A stretch of 64,000 nt of DNA from Cyanophora paradoxa (taxonomy: Eukaryota > Glaucocystophyceae > Cyanophorales > Cyanophoraceae), in assembly GCA_004431415.1 (NCBI GenBank), contig QPMI01000176.1, forward strand, positions 1-64,000, read 5' to 3'. Position numbers and translations under genes: made by a program. The notes below the pieces were generated by a model. That model made no database searches, had not been told where the DNA came from, and saw only the letters and a program-made list of their open reading frames with translations. The stretch's first letter is position 1; each line of letters starts with the position of its first letter. Of this stretch, positions 31,021-41,677 are shown piece by piece.

Positions 31021-34000
31021 ATGCAGCCGCCGTCCGGCGGCCGCAGCAGCGGTAGCGGCCCTGGAGGGGCCGCGCCCGACGCGGTCCCGAAAGGCCCCAG
31101 AGGAGCCCTCGCGCTGGGGCGCAGCCTCAGCTTTCGCAGTGCGCATGCGTCCCCACGCGACGCCCCCGGGCGCCCCGCGGCAGCTCCGCCGCGTACACAC
31201 CTAGCCCTTAGCGTCGTCATCGGAAGCCGTCGCCCGTCACCTGGCGGGCGCCGGGCGCCCCGGCACCCCCGCGCGCACCGCCGCGGTCATATCTAAGCCG
31301 CGCGCCGCCACGCGCCGCCCTCCTAGCCAGGAGGATTGCACGTGAATCGCTTGCCTAACGATCTCGTTGCGCCGCAGCCCTCTTCCTGCCGAGAGCGCCG
31401 GCGGCGACGGCGCGAGCGGCGGCGGCCGGCACAACCTCCGTGCGCCTGACGGCCGCCTCGACGATCCAGGCGGCCTTCCGCCGCTACCGGCTCCGGCGCG
31501 CTCTCCTCCGCTACGCGCTGCAGCTCGTCGCCAAGGAAGGGCGCGACTCCAGGCGCGCACCCGCCCCGCCCCGCCCCGCCCCGCCCCGCCGCCCCCCGCC
31601 GCCCCCCGCGGGGAGCGAACCGGGCGGCTGGCTCAGATACTCGTGGGAGCGTGTGAAGGCGCGGGCGGCGGGCGGGTGGCGGACGCTGATGACGACGATC
31701 GGGGCGGCGCGGAGGGAGCGCGAGGCGGAGCGGGCGGGGCTCGTCGGGAGCCTCGCCGCCGCCGCCGCCGCGCCCTCCCCGGAGGACCAGGTCAACGCCC
31801 TCTCCCGCCTCCTCGAGAGCGCCTCCGACCGTGCGCGTACCCCCGCCGCCCCCCGCGCCGTACCCCCGCGAATCCGAGCGCCGCGTCGCGCCCCGCCGGC
31901 GCAGCGTTCAGCAAGGGGGCGTTCGTGAGGGAGGGGGCGGTGCCGCTGCTGCTCGGGGTCGCGCGCGCGCCGCGCTCCCCGCAGGCCCGCATCAAGGCCC
32001 TCCGCGCCCTCGCCGAGCGTGCGCCGCCCCCTCCGCCGCCCCCGCCCCCGCCCCCCGCCCCTGACGGCCCCTCCTCTCGCCCCCCTCAGTCTGCCGCGAC
32101 TGCGGTGCGCCGCCGCGCGCCGGGCCTCGGTCCGAATCCCAGTATTCACGTACCCCCCGCAGCCCCGGCGGCCTTGGAGCTGGCGAAGGAGGCCAGCCTG
32201 GCCGACCTTCTCGCCTTCGTGGTGCGCGCGGCGCCGTACCCCCCGCCGGCGCCCCGGGCGCCGCGCGGGTTCGAGGCGGTACCCCCCCAGCGGGGCGAGT
32301 CGGACTTGGAGGGGCACGTGGCGGTCTTCGACCTGCTCGCCGCCGCCTCTGCGACCCGTGCGCCCCGCGCCGCCCCAGCCCGGCCCGGGATCGCGGGGGA
32401 GGCCGACGAGGGGCGCAGGCGGGGTGAACCTGCGCTGGACGTTCCACGAGGGCCTGGCGGAGGCGCTGGTGCGCTCCCTGAACGACCCCTTCCACAACAA
32501 CGAGTTCCGCGCCGGCGCCGCCGCCTGCCTCCGCAACTGCACCCGGGCGAGCCCGCGCCACCCCCCGGCCCCCCGCCGCCGGCCCCGCTGAGGTCCCCTC
32601 TGCAGTACCGGCCGACGTTCGAGGCGCTGGAGCGGGCGGGGGCCCTCCGCGCCGTCCGCGACCTCTGCGCCCACCCGCACCCCGACCTCTCCGTCCGCCC
32701 CGGCCCCGCCCTTCCCTCGCTTTCATCGGCGCCGACGCGCCCGGCCCGGCCCCGCAGCTCATCGGGCTGGAGGCCCTCCACAACCTCTCCGCCGACCGTG
32801 CCCGCCCCGCCCGCCCCGCCCGCCCTCCCGCCCGACCCCGCGGGGGGCCGCCCGCCGAGCCCCGCTGGGGGACGCGCAGTGGACGCGTGCCGCATGCTGG
32901 CGGAGCTCGGCATCCTCCGCGTCCTCGGGCCCCTCCTCGCCGTCCGCCCCCGGCCCCGGCCCCGCCCTCCGGCGCCGCCCGCCGGCGCCGGCCGACGCGG
33001 CTGCCGGGGCAGGAGGCGGGGGGCGCGGGGAGGGGCCCCTCCTACGCTGCCCTGGGGAGGCTCGCCCGCGTCCGTGCGTCCCCCGGCCGCGAGGGAGGGA
33101 ACGAGGGGGCCCAGCGCTCACCTCGCCCCCCGCCTTTCCTCCCCCGCAGCCGCGCTGCACGAGCATCTGCTCGAGTGGTGCCGCGCCCCGCGCCGGCCCA
33201 TCCCCTCCTCCCTCATCCCTCGTGCCTCACGGGGCGGGGCAGGTGCCCGCGGCTGGCGAGCGCGTGCTTCAGCGACGAGCCGGAGGTCCGGCGCGGCGCG
33301 GGGCTCGCCCTCGCCGCCCTCGCCGCCTCCCGTCCGCCCCGACCCCCGCCGCCCCCCCCCCCTCCCCCGCCTCACTCCTGTACCCCAGCGGCGTACCGGG
33401 AGGAGGTGCTGGCGGACCCGCAGAACGGGTACGCCCTCGTCCCCTTCACCACCGAGGTTCGCAGTCCCCCCCTTCCCCCCTGGAAAGCGCCGCCGGGGCC
33501 CCTGACGCCCGCCGCGCGCAGGAGTTCGGGGAGGAGGCGGAGGCGGCGGACCGCGAGCTCCACGCCGCCGCCGTCCGCGTGCGCCCGCAGCGCCGCCCCG
33601 CGCCCGCACCGGCGCACGCACTCTGAGGCGCCCGGCCCCGCCCCGCAGGCCCTCTACCCGGACCGGGAGCGGGAGCTGGCGCTGCGCGCCCTCACGGTCT
33701 GGTCCGGCCTCGCCAGCGCCGACGCCCGCCTCGTCCGCCCCTGCCCCGGCCCCGCCCCGCCGCGCCGCCGGGGGGCCCACCGAGGGCCCCGCGGCGCGCA
33801 GGTGGCGGAGGCGGAGGAGCGGGCGGACCTCGAGCGCCGAATGCAGGAGACCGGCCGCGCCCTGCCCCGCGTCCGGCCCCCGCCCCGCCTCCTTCTTGAT
33901 GTGTGGGGCGCCCCTCTGACGGCGGCGCGCGCAGATCCCGCCCCGCATGCGCTGGCGCCGCGCCCTCCGCATCCTCAAGGCGCGAGCCGCCGACGGGCCC

Positions 34001-37000
34001 TCGCGCCGGCCCCGCCGGGCCCGCCCCTGACCGCGAGGCGCGCCCCCGCAGGAGCGCAAGGCGGCCGAGCGCCTCAAGCGGCCCCTGCAGCTTCCGCCCG
34101 GGGCGGCGCCGGCGCGGCCCAGCTCCTCCCGCCCCGTCGCCGGCCCGCTAACACGGCGCGGGCGCAGGAGACGGCGAGGAGCCCCGCGCTGACCGAGCGG
34201 GAGGCGGCGGCCCCGGTGCGTCCCTCCCTGCCGCTGCCGCTGCCGCCCCGGCGCCCGGCGAGCCGACCGGGGCGCGCAGGGCTCCCTGCGGCGCTTCAAC
34301 AAGGAGCCGCCCGCCTCCTCCTCGGGCAGGTCCACCCCCACCGACGCCCGCGCCGCCGTCCGCCCTCCCCGCTCCCCCTTCCTCCTCCCCGCCCGGCCGC
34401 GCGCGCGCTCACGGGCGGGCTTCGGCAGCGGGCGGCGGCGCTGGGCTGGGGCGGGGCCGAGTCGCCCGGGGGCGCCCGCGCGCTCTCCCCGTCGCCCTCG
34501 TTCGCGCGCTCGCGCCTCTCGCAGCTGCAGGGCAGCCTCCGCTCCTCCTTCAAGAAGCCACCCGCCGCCTCCTCCGCATCGCCCTCCCCGGGGCTGGGGC
34601 CCTCGCGGCGAGACTCGTCGGCGGCGGGGGCGGGGGCGGAGGCCCCTCGCGACCCCTCCGTCTCCGCCCCGCCGGCCCCGCGCCCGCCGGCCTCGGTGCC
34701 GCCCGCCGCCGCTCCGCGGAGACCGGGCCGGCTGCGCCCCCCGCGCCCCGGCGGGCGCCCGAGGGCGACGGGGCGGAGCCGTGGGCCTCGCCGGCGGCGC
34801 GGCGGGGCGGGGCGGCGGGCGAGGGCGGCGGCGGGCAGCCGCGCAAGCTCTCCAAGTCGGAGCGGGCCCCGCCGCGGCGCGCGGCGGCGAGCGAGGCCGG
34901 CCCCGCCGCCTCGGGCCCGGAGGTGGCGGGGGCGAGCGGGGAGACGCCGCCGCGGCGGCCCTCGAAGTCCCTCGCGGCGGCGGGGGGGGCGCGGAAGGGG
35001 ACGGAGGCGCGGGAGAACCCCTTCGTCCTCAACTTCTTCCAGGTCTCTCTCTCCCCCCTCCCCCCCCCCCCCCCCCCCCCCCGCCCCTCTCCCCCGCTTT
35101 TTTTGCTTTGCTTTGCCCCCGCCCCCTCGAGCCTTGGGGCGCAGGAGCTGCGGCTGCGGGCGGTCGCCGAGGGCCTCGTGCCCCGCCACGGCGCCCCCGC
35201 CGCCGCCGCCGCCGCCCCCTCGGAGGACGCCGACGTCGAGTACGCCCCCGGGGGGACGAGGCGGCCCCTGCGAGGGCCGGCGGGGGTACAGCCCTGTCCA
35301 CCATCCCGTCGCTCGCGGGGCCGGCGGGCGGCGCCCTCTCGAGCCTGGGCTCCCTCCTCGCCCCCGGGAGCCCCCTCGCCTCCCTCTCCTCCGCGCCTCT
35401 CCAGGCGCCCCTCGGCGGCCCCCGCGCCCCGCTCGCCTCCCTCGCCGGCCCTCCCCCGGCCCCAGCCCCTTCGGCGCCGCCCTTGGGGCCGCCCTCGGCG
35501 CCCTCGGCGCGCGCGCGCCGCTCGCGTCGTTCGCCGGCCCGTCCCTCCTCGCGCCGGCGGCGGCGGCGGGGCCGCCCGGGCCCCCTCGACGCTGCAGCGG
35601 TGGTCGGGGCCGCCCGGGCAGGCGAGCCTCGGCCACTGGTCGGCCCTCTCGTTCCTCCAGGCCCCCTCGGGGCCCGCCCCGCTCGCCCCCGCCGCCTCCG
35701 CGCCCCCCGCCCTCGCCGCCCGCCCCGGCCCCGCCGCTTTCGACGCCATCCCGTGGGCCATCCAGGCCGGCCCGCCCAGGGTCCTCCCGATGGGGCCCGG
35801 GGAGGCAGAGGGGGCGGCGGGCTCTGGCTCGGGCCCCCCCTCGCCGACCTTCGAATACGCAGCGACGCCCCTGACCATGAGTGTCCGCGCCGAGGAGTGG
35901 AGCCCTGGTGCGCACGTCCCTCGCCCCTCCCCGCCCCGCCCCGCCCGGCGCCGTCGGAGACGGGTTGGCAGGGCCCTCGAAGGCGCCGACGCTGGCGGGC
36001 CGCGCGCCGCGCGCGCCTCGCCGGCCGCGGAGGTCGCCGGCCGCCTCGCCTCGGGGGCGCCTTCGTGCCCCCCCCCGCTCCGACCCCGCCCTCCAGGCCC
36101 GCGCAGCTCCCCCCGTGCCCGGCTGTACCCCTCCGCTTCCTGGCTTCCTGACTGGCTGTACCCCCGCAGCTGCCGCAGTTCTCGGCGGAGGCGCTGGCGA
36201 CGCGGGCCTTGGGGGCGCCGGCCCCGGCGGGGGCCCCCTCGCCCTCCTCCCGCCCCGGGCCCCGACCCCGCCTCCATCCTCTCCTCCCTCCTCGCCGCCG
36301 TCCTCCCCGCCCCGGACCCCGCCCCGGCCCCGCCGCCCGCCCCCGCCGCCCCACCTACCCCTGCCCTCGGCGCCCTGGCCCCGGCCCCGGCCCCGGCGCC
36401 GCTCGCCTTCTCCGCCGCCCCGCGGCGGCCGAGCACGGCGGCCGGCACGCTCGCGCCCCCGCTCCGCGACGCGCGCTCCCTCTCGCCCCGCCCGCACGCG
36501 CCGCCGCCGCGGGCTCCCCACGGCCCCCCCACGCCGCGCCCTCCCTCCCCGCCCTCCCCAACGCCCGCCCCTTCTCCCCCGTCGTCGCCCCCGAGCACCT
36601 CGCCACCCCGCCCCGGCTCCGGCCCCGGCCACCGCAGCCCTTCGGCGCCTACGCCGTGCTCCGATCCGCCGTGCGCCCCCCACCCTCCGCCTCCTCCTCG
36701 CGAGGCGCGCCGGCCTCTGACGCCGTACCCGACAGGGGCTTCCGGGCGCTGCGGAGGCTGCCGGGGGCACGCCGCGGGCGCGCCCCGCCTCGCTGCTCTC
36801 CGTCGCGCCCGCCGCCGCCGACCGCAGCCCGTCGCCCCGCGCCCTCCTGCGCCCCCTGCACAGGGCCCCGGCGAGCCGGCCCCGCCCGCCTCGGCCCCGC
36901 GCCTTGAGGCCGGCGGGGCCTCGAGCTCGCCGCTGGCCGTCGCCCAGCAGCGCCCCTCGCCCGTGCACCGCGCCGGCTCGGGGCTCGTGCGGAGGGACCC

Positions 37001-37204
37001 GCCCGGCTTCTTTGGCGCCTCTCGCATCGAAGGCATCAAGTCCAGGGTGCGGATCGACCGCAGCTGCTGCCCCCCTCCCCGCCCTTGGGCGCTCGCAACT
37101 CACAGGGCGGCGTGCCCCAGGCGCGGGACGAGTACCAGCTGCGGAGGAGCGAGGAGGTCTCCGCCGCGCCCCTCTCGCGCCGCCTCACGGGCCCGGGCCG
37201 ATGA
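31021..37204 (+). CDS. IQ-motif, armadillo/HEAT-like repeat protein with long Ser/Pro-rich tail
   Basis: ATG at 31021 opens MQPPSGGRSSGSGPGG. The exon ends at 31192 and joins in phase to 31378 (PPLFLPRAPAATARA). An IQ motif, STIQAAFRRYRLRRALL, at about 31455-31505 predicts calmodulin binding. Helical-repeat exons follow: ALVRSLNDPFHNNEFRAGAA with ACLRNCT, TFEALERAGALRAVRDLCAH, LIGLEALHNLSAD, ACRMLAELGILRVLGPLLA, RLASACFSDEPEVRRGAGLA and ELALRALTVWSGLASAD. These resemble armadillo repeats. From about 34170 the protein is basic and Ser/Pro-rich (SRLSQLQGSLRSSFKKPPAA, PRKLSKSERAP). NPFVLNFFQ ends an exon near 35041, and later exons read LSTIPSLAGPAGGALSSLGS and AFDAIPWAIQAGPP. The last exon is GVPQARDEYQLRRSEEVSAA, with TGA at 37202-37204. 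A cytoskeletal or flagellar scaffold role is only a guess. Confidence 0.65.
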
Positions 37205-37795
37205 CCGCCGCGCCGCCCGAGGCGCCCGTCTCCGCCCTCCGCCCCCGTGATGCCGTGAGCTTATTATTCTGAGCTATTTCCAAGGACGCTATTTCAGGAA
37301 CCGCCCGCACGGAACTTGGGGAATGTAATTATAACGGGGTGGGTCATGACTCTTGAGACTCGGGGGACGCGGCCGCCGCAGCGCCCGCGCCGCGGGGCGG
37401 AAGCGCATGCAATGTTCCCGGATTCAATAGTTCAACTTTAATTAAGCTTCGAATTCAGTCGAATTTCTAGCGGGGCGAAGCGAGTGATTGGCGCGAAACT
37501 GAGCACGCCTGAAGTGGAGTTCAGACCTAGAGCTGCACAGAGGCTTGCTTTGCGCAGGCAGAAGTTCTGCCAACTTCTCCAGCCCTCGACAGGGCATGCC
37601 GCAGTGCGCAGAAGCCATTCTAATTGATCATGATTCAGAAGAGCTCTCAGAGTCTCTACCTAATGCCGACGTCATGATCATGGATTCGACTTGGCACACG
37701 TTTCGAAAAATTCAGATCTAGATGTGTTCGTTTCGATATTCGATGATTGGCTTCGCTTTTTATTTCTGATACTCTTGCGCATGCCGTGGTGCATC
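37205..37795. other. Gene-free spacer before the transposon island
   Basis: About 590 bases of mixed composition with several TGATCATGATC-type palindromes (near 37624 and 37672). No gene was recognised. Confidence 0.5.
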
Positions 37796-37811
37796 TTTTT
37801 TTTTTTGAGAG

Positions 37812-37837
37812 ACTACGGTGGGGCGAACCCCCCGTAG
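37812..37837 (-). terminator. Stem-loop next to an A-tract, putative 3' end of the element
   Basis: CTACGG pairs with CCGTAG and GGGG with CCCC around a short CGAA loop. On the minus strand the hairpin is followed after about four bases by an 11-base A run. In many LINE/SINE pairs such a 3' hairpin is recognised by the reverse transcriptase. Confidence 0.45.
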
Positions 37838-37992
37838 GTAGTGATATTAAAGACAACAAAGCAATCACAAATCAAAGATACAGTAAACTAGCACAAAATA
37901 TATACAGAATCAAGAGGGAGCACGAGAAGGGACACGATCAGAAGAACGCAAAAGATAAGGAGAACGAGCACGAGGAGAAGGAGTAGAAGAGC

Positions 37993-39354
37993 TCAAGGGC
38001 GTCCGACGGTCGACACAGAAGTACTAGTCACACTAGAACGACGAGGAGCACGGGGACGCAGCAAATAAGGAGAACGAGCACGAGGAACTACAGTCGAAGA
38101 CGAAGATCTAGACGAAGACGACAAGACAGAGCTAACAGCAGAACTAGAAGACGTAGTCGCAGGAGGCAAAGGCGGTAGAACAGTAGGAGAAGCGAAACGG
38201 AGGACACCACTAGAGGGGAAAGTCGAAGCTGGCGGAGTGTCTAAACGGAATCGAGATTGTAGAGTTGGTAAAACAATGGACGGCTGAAGACTAATCTGAG
38301 GAACTGGGGACGACACGAGGAAAGGGGCAGAGCTCGGGTGCAGACTCGGAATCGGCAGTATAAGAGGAGGGGCGAAACGCAAGCCAGTAGTGACAGGGAA
38401 AGCAGACGATGGGGCTGAACCAGGCGGGAGAGGCAAATATAGCGAAGTAGAAGAGAGAGAAGGGTACACACGAGGAACGTCACCATACACAAAATACTCG
38501 CTGCCAAAAACTATACGGTCTGACGGTCGCTGAAGATAAAGAGGCGGAACTGCCTGAGGGCTAACAGTGAGAGATGGAGGAGGAAGAGGCAGAGCTAACG
38601 ACAAAGGGAACGGAATCAAAGGTACAGGGAAGGCATGGAATACACGAGGAACTGGAAGGTGGAGGGGGCCAGTGCTCCTAACTAACATCGATGAAGCATC
38701 TGATGGAGGTGACGGCAAAACAACTGAGGGTAAACTAAGTTGAGGTGAAGCGAAGATTGATACAAGACTATCATGAATCAAAGGGGGCCATGCAGGAACC
38801 GGCGGGCAAGGTGGATCTGGCGGGACAGCCAGAGGGGAAGCCGAAGGTACAGGAGAGGAAAGCCGCAGGCGCCGAGACACATGGACAAGGGACGGATCGG
38901 CATCGGGAGGCAAGGTTGAATTCGACGGAGACCGGGGGCGGCGGATTCGTGAAACGGAAGGTATCAGAGAAGGACTAGGGGGGGGCAGGGAAGTACGGAG
39001 CCGCTGAGCAGGTGGCGACGGTGAGGGTGCAGGGGAGCGAATCCGTCGCAAAGTCGGAACAGGCTGACGGGGCTCGGCATATGTAGCCGCAGCTGCAGGA
39101 GCTGGAGCAAGCACTGGGGGTGCCGGATCCGGAGACTGGAGGCGGGGGCGCTGGGCAGGAGGCACAGGATCTGGAGGATTCTCTGAACTAGAGGGGGTTC
39201 GAGGTCGGCGAACGCCACGGGCGTTAGCAGGATGTTTATCAGCCCGAACATGACGGTCACGATCAGCAGAAGACTGAAAGTTCTTCCCACAAATAGGGCA
39301 TATTAATGTGGAGGCAGAAGCGGCGCTAGCGCTAGCATCGGCAGACGAGCTCAA
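37993..39354 (-). CDS. C2H2 zinc-finger, proline/serine-rich protein (ORF1-like of a retroelement)
   Basis: A 450-codon open frame carries one C2H2 finger near its start: CPICGKNFQSSADRDRHV followed by RADKH (C-x2-C-x12-H-x5-H). The rest is a long Pro/Ser-rich region (PPAQRPRLQSPDPAPP, SPSPPAQRLRTSLPPPSPS) ending SVSTVGRP. No ATG precedes the finger. The frame begins at a TTG and stays open upstream to a TAA in the palindrome, so a start by splicing or loss of the true start must be considered. Single CCHC or C2H2 fingers with basic, proline-rich flanks occur in ORF1 nucleic-acid-binding proteins of non-LTR elements. A host nuclear protein is the alternative. Confidence 0.45.
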   Translation of the reverse strand: MSSSADASASAASASTLICPICGKNFQSSADRDRHVRADKHPANARGVRRPRTPSSSENPPDPVPPAQRPRLQSPDPAPPVLAPAPAAAATYAEPRQPVPTLRRIRSPAPSPSPPAQRLRTSLPPPSPSLIPSVSRIRRPRSPSNSTLPPDADPSLVHVSRRLRLSSPVPSASPLAVPPDPPCPPVPAWPPLIHDSLVSIFASPQLSLPSVVLPSPPSDASSMLVRSTGPLHLPVPRVFHAFPVPLIPFPLSLALPLPPPSLTVSPQAVPPLYLQRPSDRIVFGSEYFVYGDVPRVYPSLSSTSLYLPLPPGSAPSSAFPVTTGLRFAPPLILPIPSLHPSSAPFLVSSPVPQISLQPSIVLPTLQSRFRLDTPPASTFPSSGVLRFASPTVLPPLPPATTSSSSAVSSVLSSSSRSSSSTVVPRARSPYLLRPRAPRRSSVTSTSVSTVGRP

Positions 39355-39428
39355 ACGAGAACTCGAGGGAGCCGGGACCGAAGCTGTATCAGCGCTAGCA
39401 GATGGCCTCGCACACTGGGAGACACGAG

Positions 39429-39530
39429 TTGTTGTTACCCCGGGGTAAACTTGAACATGTTACCCCGGGGCAAAAGAATGCCGTTTGTATTGCCCCGGGG
39501 CAACAAGTTCAAGTTTACCCCGGGGTAACA
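39429..39530. repeat. Near-perfect inverted repeat built from GTTACCCCGGGGTAAC motifs
   Basis: Two arms of about 43 bases, each with two copies of the core (T)TACCCCGGGGTAA or its GCCCCGGGGC variant, flank a loop of about 16 bases. The arms differ at about two positions. The whole would form a long hairpin or cruciform. Confidence 0.8.
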
Positions 39531-39780
39531 ACATCGTCAGCCAATCAGATTCGTTTGCTCCAGGGCTCTGACTGGTTGTTTTTTTCCCTTTTTTTCCCAA
39601 AATGCGATTGATGTTTTTTTGGGATCTGTCAATCGTGTTCTTCTTATTGAAAAACAAGCCAATCACAGAGCTAGCTAGCCACATACAACTAGCTAACTAG
39701 CCATTCCGCTAGCCATTGTAGCCAAGTACATAGCTAGCTATAGCTAGTAGCTAGTAGCTACTAGCTACTATAGCTAGTAG

Positions 39781-40712
39781 GGGCGCGAGCACCTGTTTCC
39801 GGGCCGATGATGCTTTTGCACGCCCTGCTGGAGACGCCAAAAGCGATGGTCAGCCCCAGAGCAAGGAGCGGAAAGCGGAACCTAACATCTACAGGCCCAG
39901 CCGGCAGCCCCGCTCGCTCGCTCACCTCCGAGCAGCGGGGCCGCCAGCAGACCCCACCACTCGGTCAACTCCGAGCGGCAGGGCCAGCCGAAGTGCGCTA
40001 TCGAAAAGGAGGGGCGCGAGCACCTGTTTCCGGGCCGATGATGCTTTTGCACGCCCTGCTGGAGACGCCAAAAGCGATGGTCAGCCCCAGAGCAAGGAGC
40101 GGAAAGCGGAACCTAACACCTTCAGGCCCAGCCGGCAGCCCCGCTCGCTCGCTCACCTCCGAGCAGCGGGGCCGCCAGCAGACCCCACCACTCGGTCAAC
40201 TCCGAGCGGCAGGGCCAGCCGAAGTGCGCTATCGAAAAGGAGGGGCGCGAGCACCTGTTTCCGGGCCGATGATGCTTTTGCACGCCCTGCTGGAGACGCC
40301 AAAAGCGATGGTCAGCCCCAGAGCAAGGAGCGGAAAGCGGAACCTAACACCTTCAGGCCCAGCCGGCAGCCCCGCTCGCTCGCTCACCTCCGAGCAGCGG
40401 GGCCGCCAGCAGACCCCACCACTCGGTCAACTCCGAGCGGCAGGGCCAGCCGAAGTGCGCTATCGAAAAGGAGGGGCGCGAGCACCTGTTTCCGGGCCGA
40501 TGATGCTTATGCACGCCCTGCTGGAGACGCCAAAAGCGATGGTCAGCCCCAGAGCAAGGAGCGGAAAGCGGAACCTAACATCTACAGGCCCAGCCGGCAG
40601 CCCCGCTCGCTCGCTCACCTCCGAGCACCGGGGCCGCCAGCAGACCCCACCACTCGGTCAACTCCGAGCGGCAGGGCCAGCCGAAGTGCGCTTCCAAAAA
40701 GAAGAGGACTAG
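39781..40712 (+). repeat. 231-bp tandem repeat, four copies
   Basis: The marker GGGCCGATGATGCTT begins at 39801 and, with one change, at 40032, 40263 and 40494, giving an exact period of 231. Copies differ by only a few bases. Because 231 is 77 codons, one plus-strand frame (ATG at 39807) stays open for 301 codons through all four units. Its start, MMLLHALLETPKAMVSPRAR, recurs each period, and ARSLTSEQRGRQQTPP is also repeated. No domain is recognised. Confidence 0.9.
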
Positions 40713-41332
40713 TACTGCGAACCTTGACGGCGCAAAGAATCCCTTGACGGCGCGCGAGCATTTCTGCCGCAAGAAGTAAGCAGACGAAAGAAGCAAAACC
40801 AACAGCAAGAGCGGCCGCGGAAGGGCTGGGCTAGGCACGCGCGCGGCCCCTCGCGCGCGCGTTCTGGGCGCGTGCAGCCCCGCAAGGGCTGGGGACGAAT
40901 CCAAGCAAGTTCAAAGATCTGCATGATTTGCATTAGCAAGCTGATGCAGAGCAGCAGACTATCGTGCGACGCGCGCGGCACAACGACCATCGGCAACGTT
41001 AACGCCATCGTCGCACGATAGTTGGCCGCTCGTCGCAACAGTCGGCTCAAAGGCAGTCGTAGATGCGCTGGCGCGTTGAACGCGTGGCGCTGCGCTGAGC
41101 GGCCAGTGCACTGAGAGAAAATTTGAAGTTGTAGGAGAGGAGCCGCAGGCACCACGCCAGCGGAATGCCCACGCACCTCCAGAAAGATCTTGGAACCGAG
41201 GCGTCGCCCCAGAGCGGCCGGTGACTCGCTCTAACATCCCAATGCCGCGGAGCGTGTATCCCTCGGGTCCTCCTCCCCCCCTCCGGCCGAAGCCACGCGT
41301 CGAGCCACTACCAGCTTCGGCATCGAATACCC
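40713..41332. other. Spacer between tandem arrays
   Basis: Roughly 600 bases of GC-moderate sequence with an inverted pair CTATCGTGCGACG / CGTCGCACGATAG at about 40959 and 41010. No gene was recognised. Confidence 0.45.
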
Positions 41333-41581
41333 ATGATCTACGGTAGCACAGCTCCGGCCTTGCGCCGCAACAGTCGCTGCAAGGTTCGGGTGCGCCGTCG
41401 GGGCTCTAGCTGCGCGGGCTCTAACGGGCTTCTAACATGCTTCGAACAGGATTGCAAGATGCTGGAAGTGTTAGTGAATGGTCTACGTCCTCGCCTGCGC
41501 ACGATGATGACGCCGCCGCAGCAGCTGCAGACGCTCCAAGCTTCCATCCGACTAGCTGCAGAGGAAGCGCTGCGCAGCTGA
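41333..41581 (+). pseudogene. Gag-like relic of an LTR retrotransposon (tentative)
   Basis: The frame reads FEQDCKMLEVLVNGLRPRLR, then TMM, then LQTLQASIRLAAEEAL. A hydrophobic stretch, G-L-x-P-x-(L/I)-R, and then a (T)L-x-x-(A)-I-x-(L)-A-x-x-(E) helix resembles the end of Ty3-type Gag domains. The frame has no clear start and stops at 41579-41581. Parts of this segment recur inverted at 45.7 kb and 50.43-50.57 kb. The assignment rests on a short pattern only. Confidence 0.25.
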
Positions 41582-41677
41582 CGATGGGAGATTGCAGCGC
41601 CGTTCCGAAAGATAGCTGGATTGGTCACGGGCCGCGCTTCCGCTCAGGCAAAGTTCGACGTACGGCCCGTACGCCGC

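Larger units (their letters stand above)
37796..39530 (-). mobile_element. Probable non-LTR element fragment (ORF1-like frame, 3' stem-loop and A-tract)
   Basis: Read on the minus strand, the unit runs from a palindromic leader (39429-39530) through a long zinc-finger, proline-rich reading frame (39354-37993) to a G/C hairpin at 37812-37837. A run of 11 A follows (T run on the plus strand ending near 37807). An ORF, a 3' hairpin and a terminal A-tract together are typical of a reverse-transcribed non-LTR insertion. Base composition and codon use (about 50% GC) differ sharply from the host genes. No second ORF or target-site duplication was identified. Confidence 0.45.

Noticed and set aside
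34296-37103. 935-codon minus-strand open frame
   Set aside because: It is Gly/Arg-rich shadow translation of the Ser/Pro-rich tail of the plus-strand IQ/armadillo gene.
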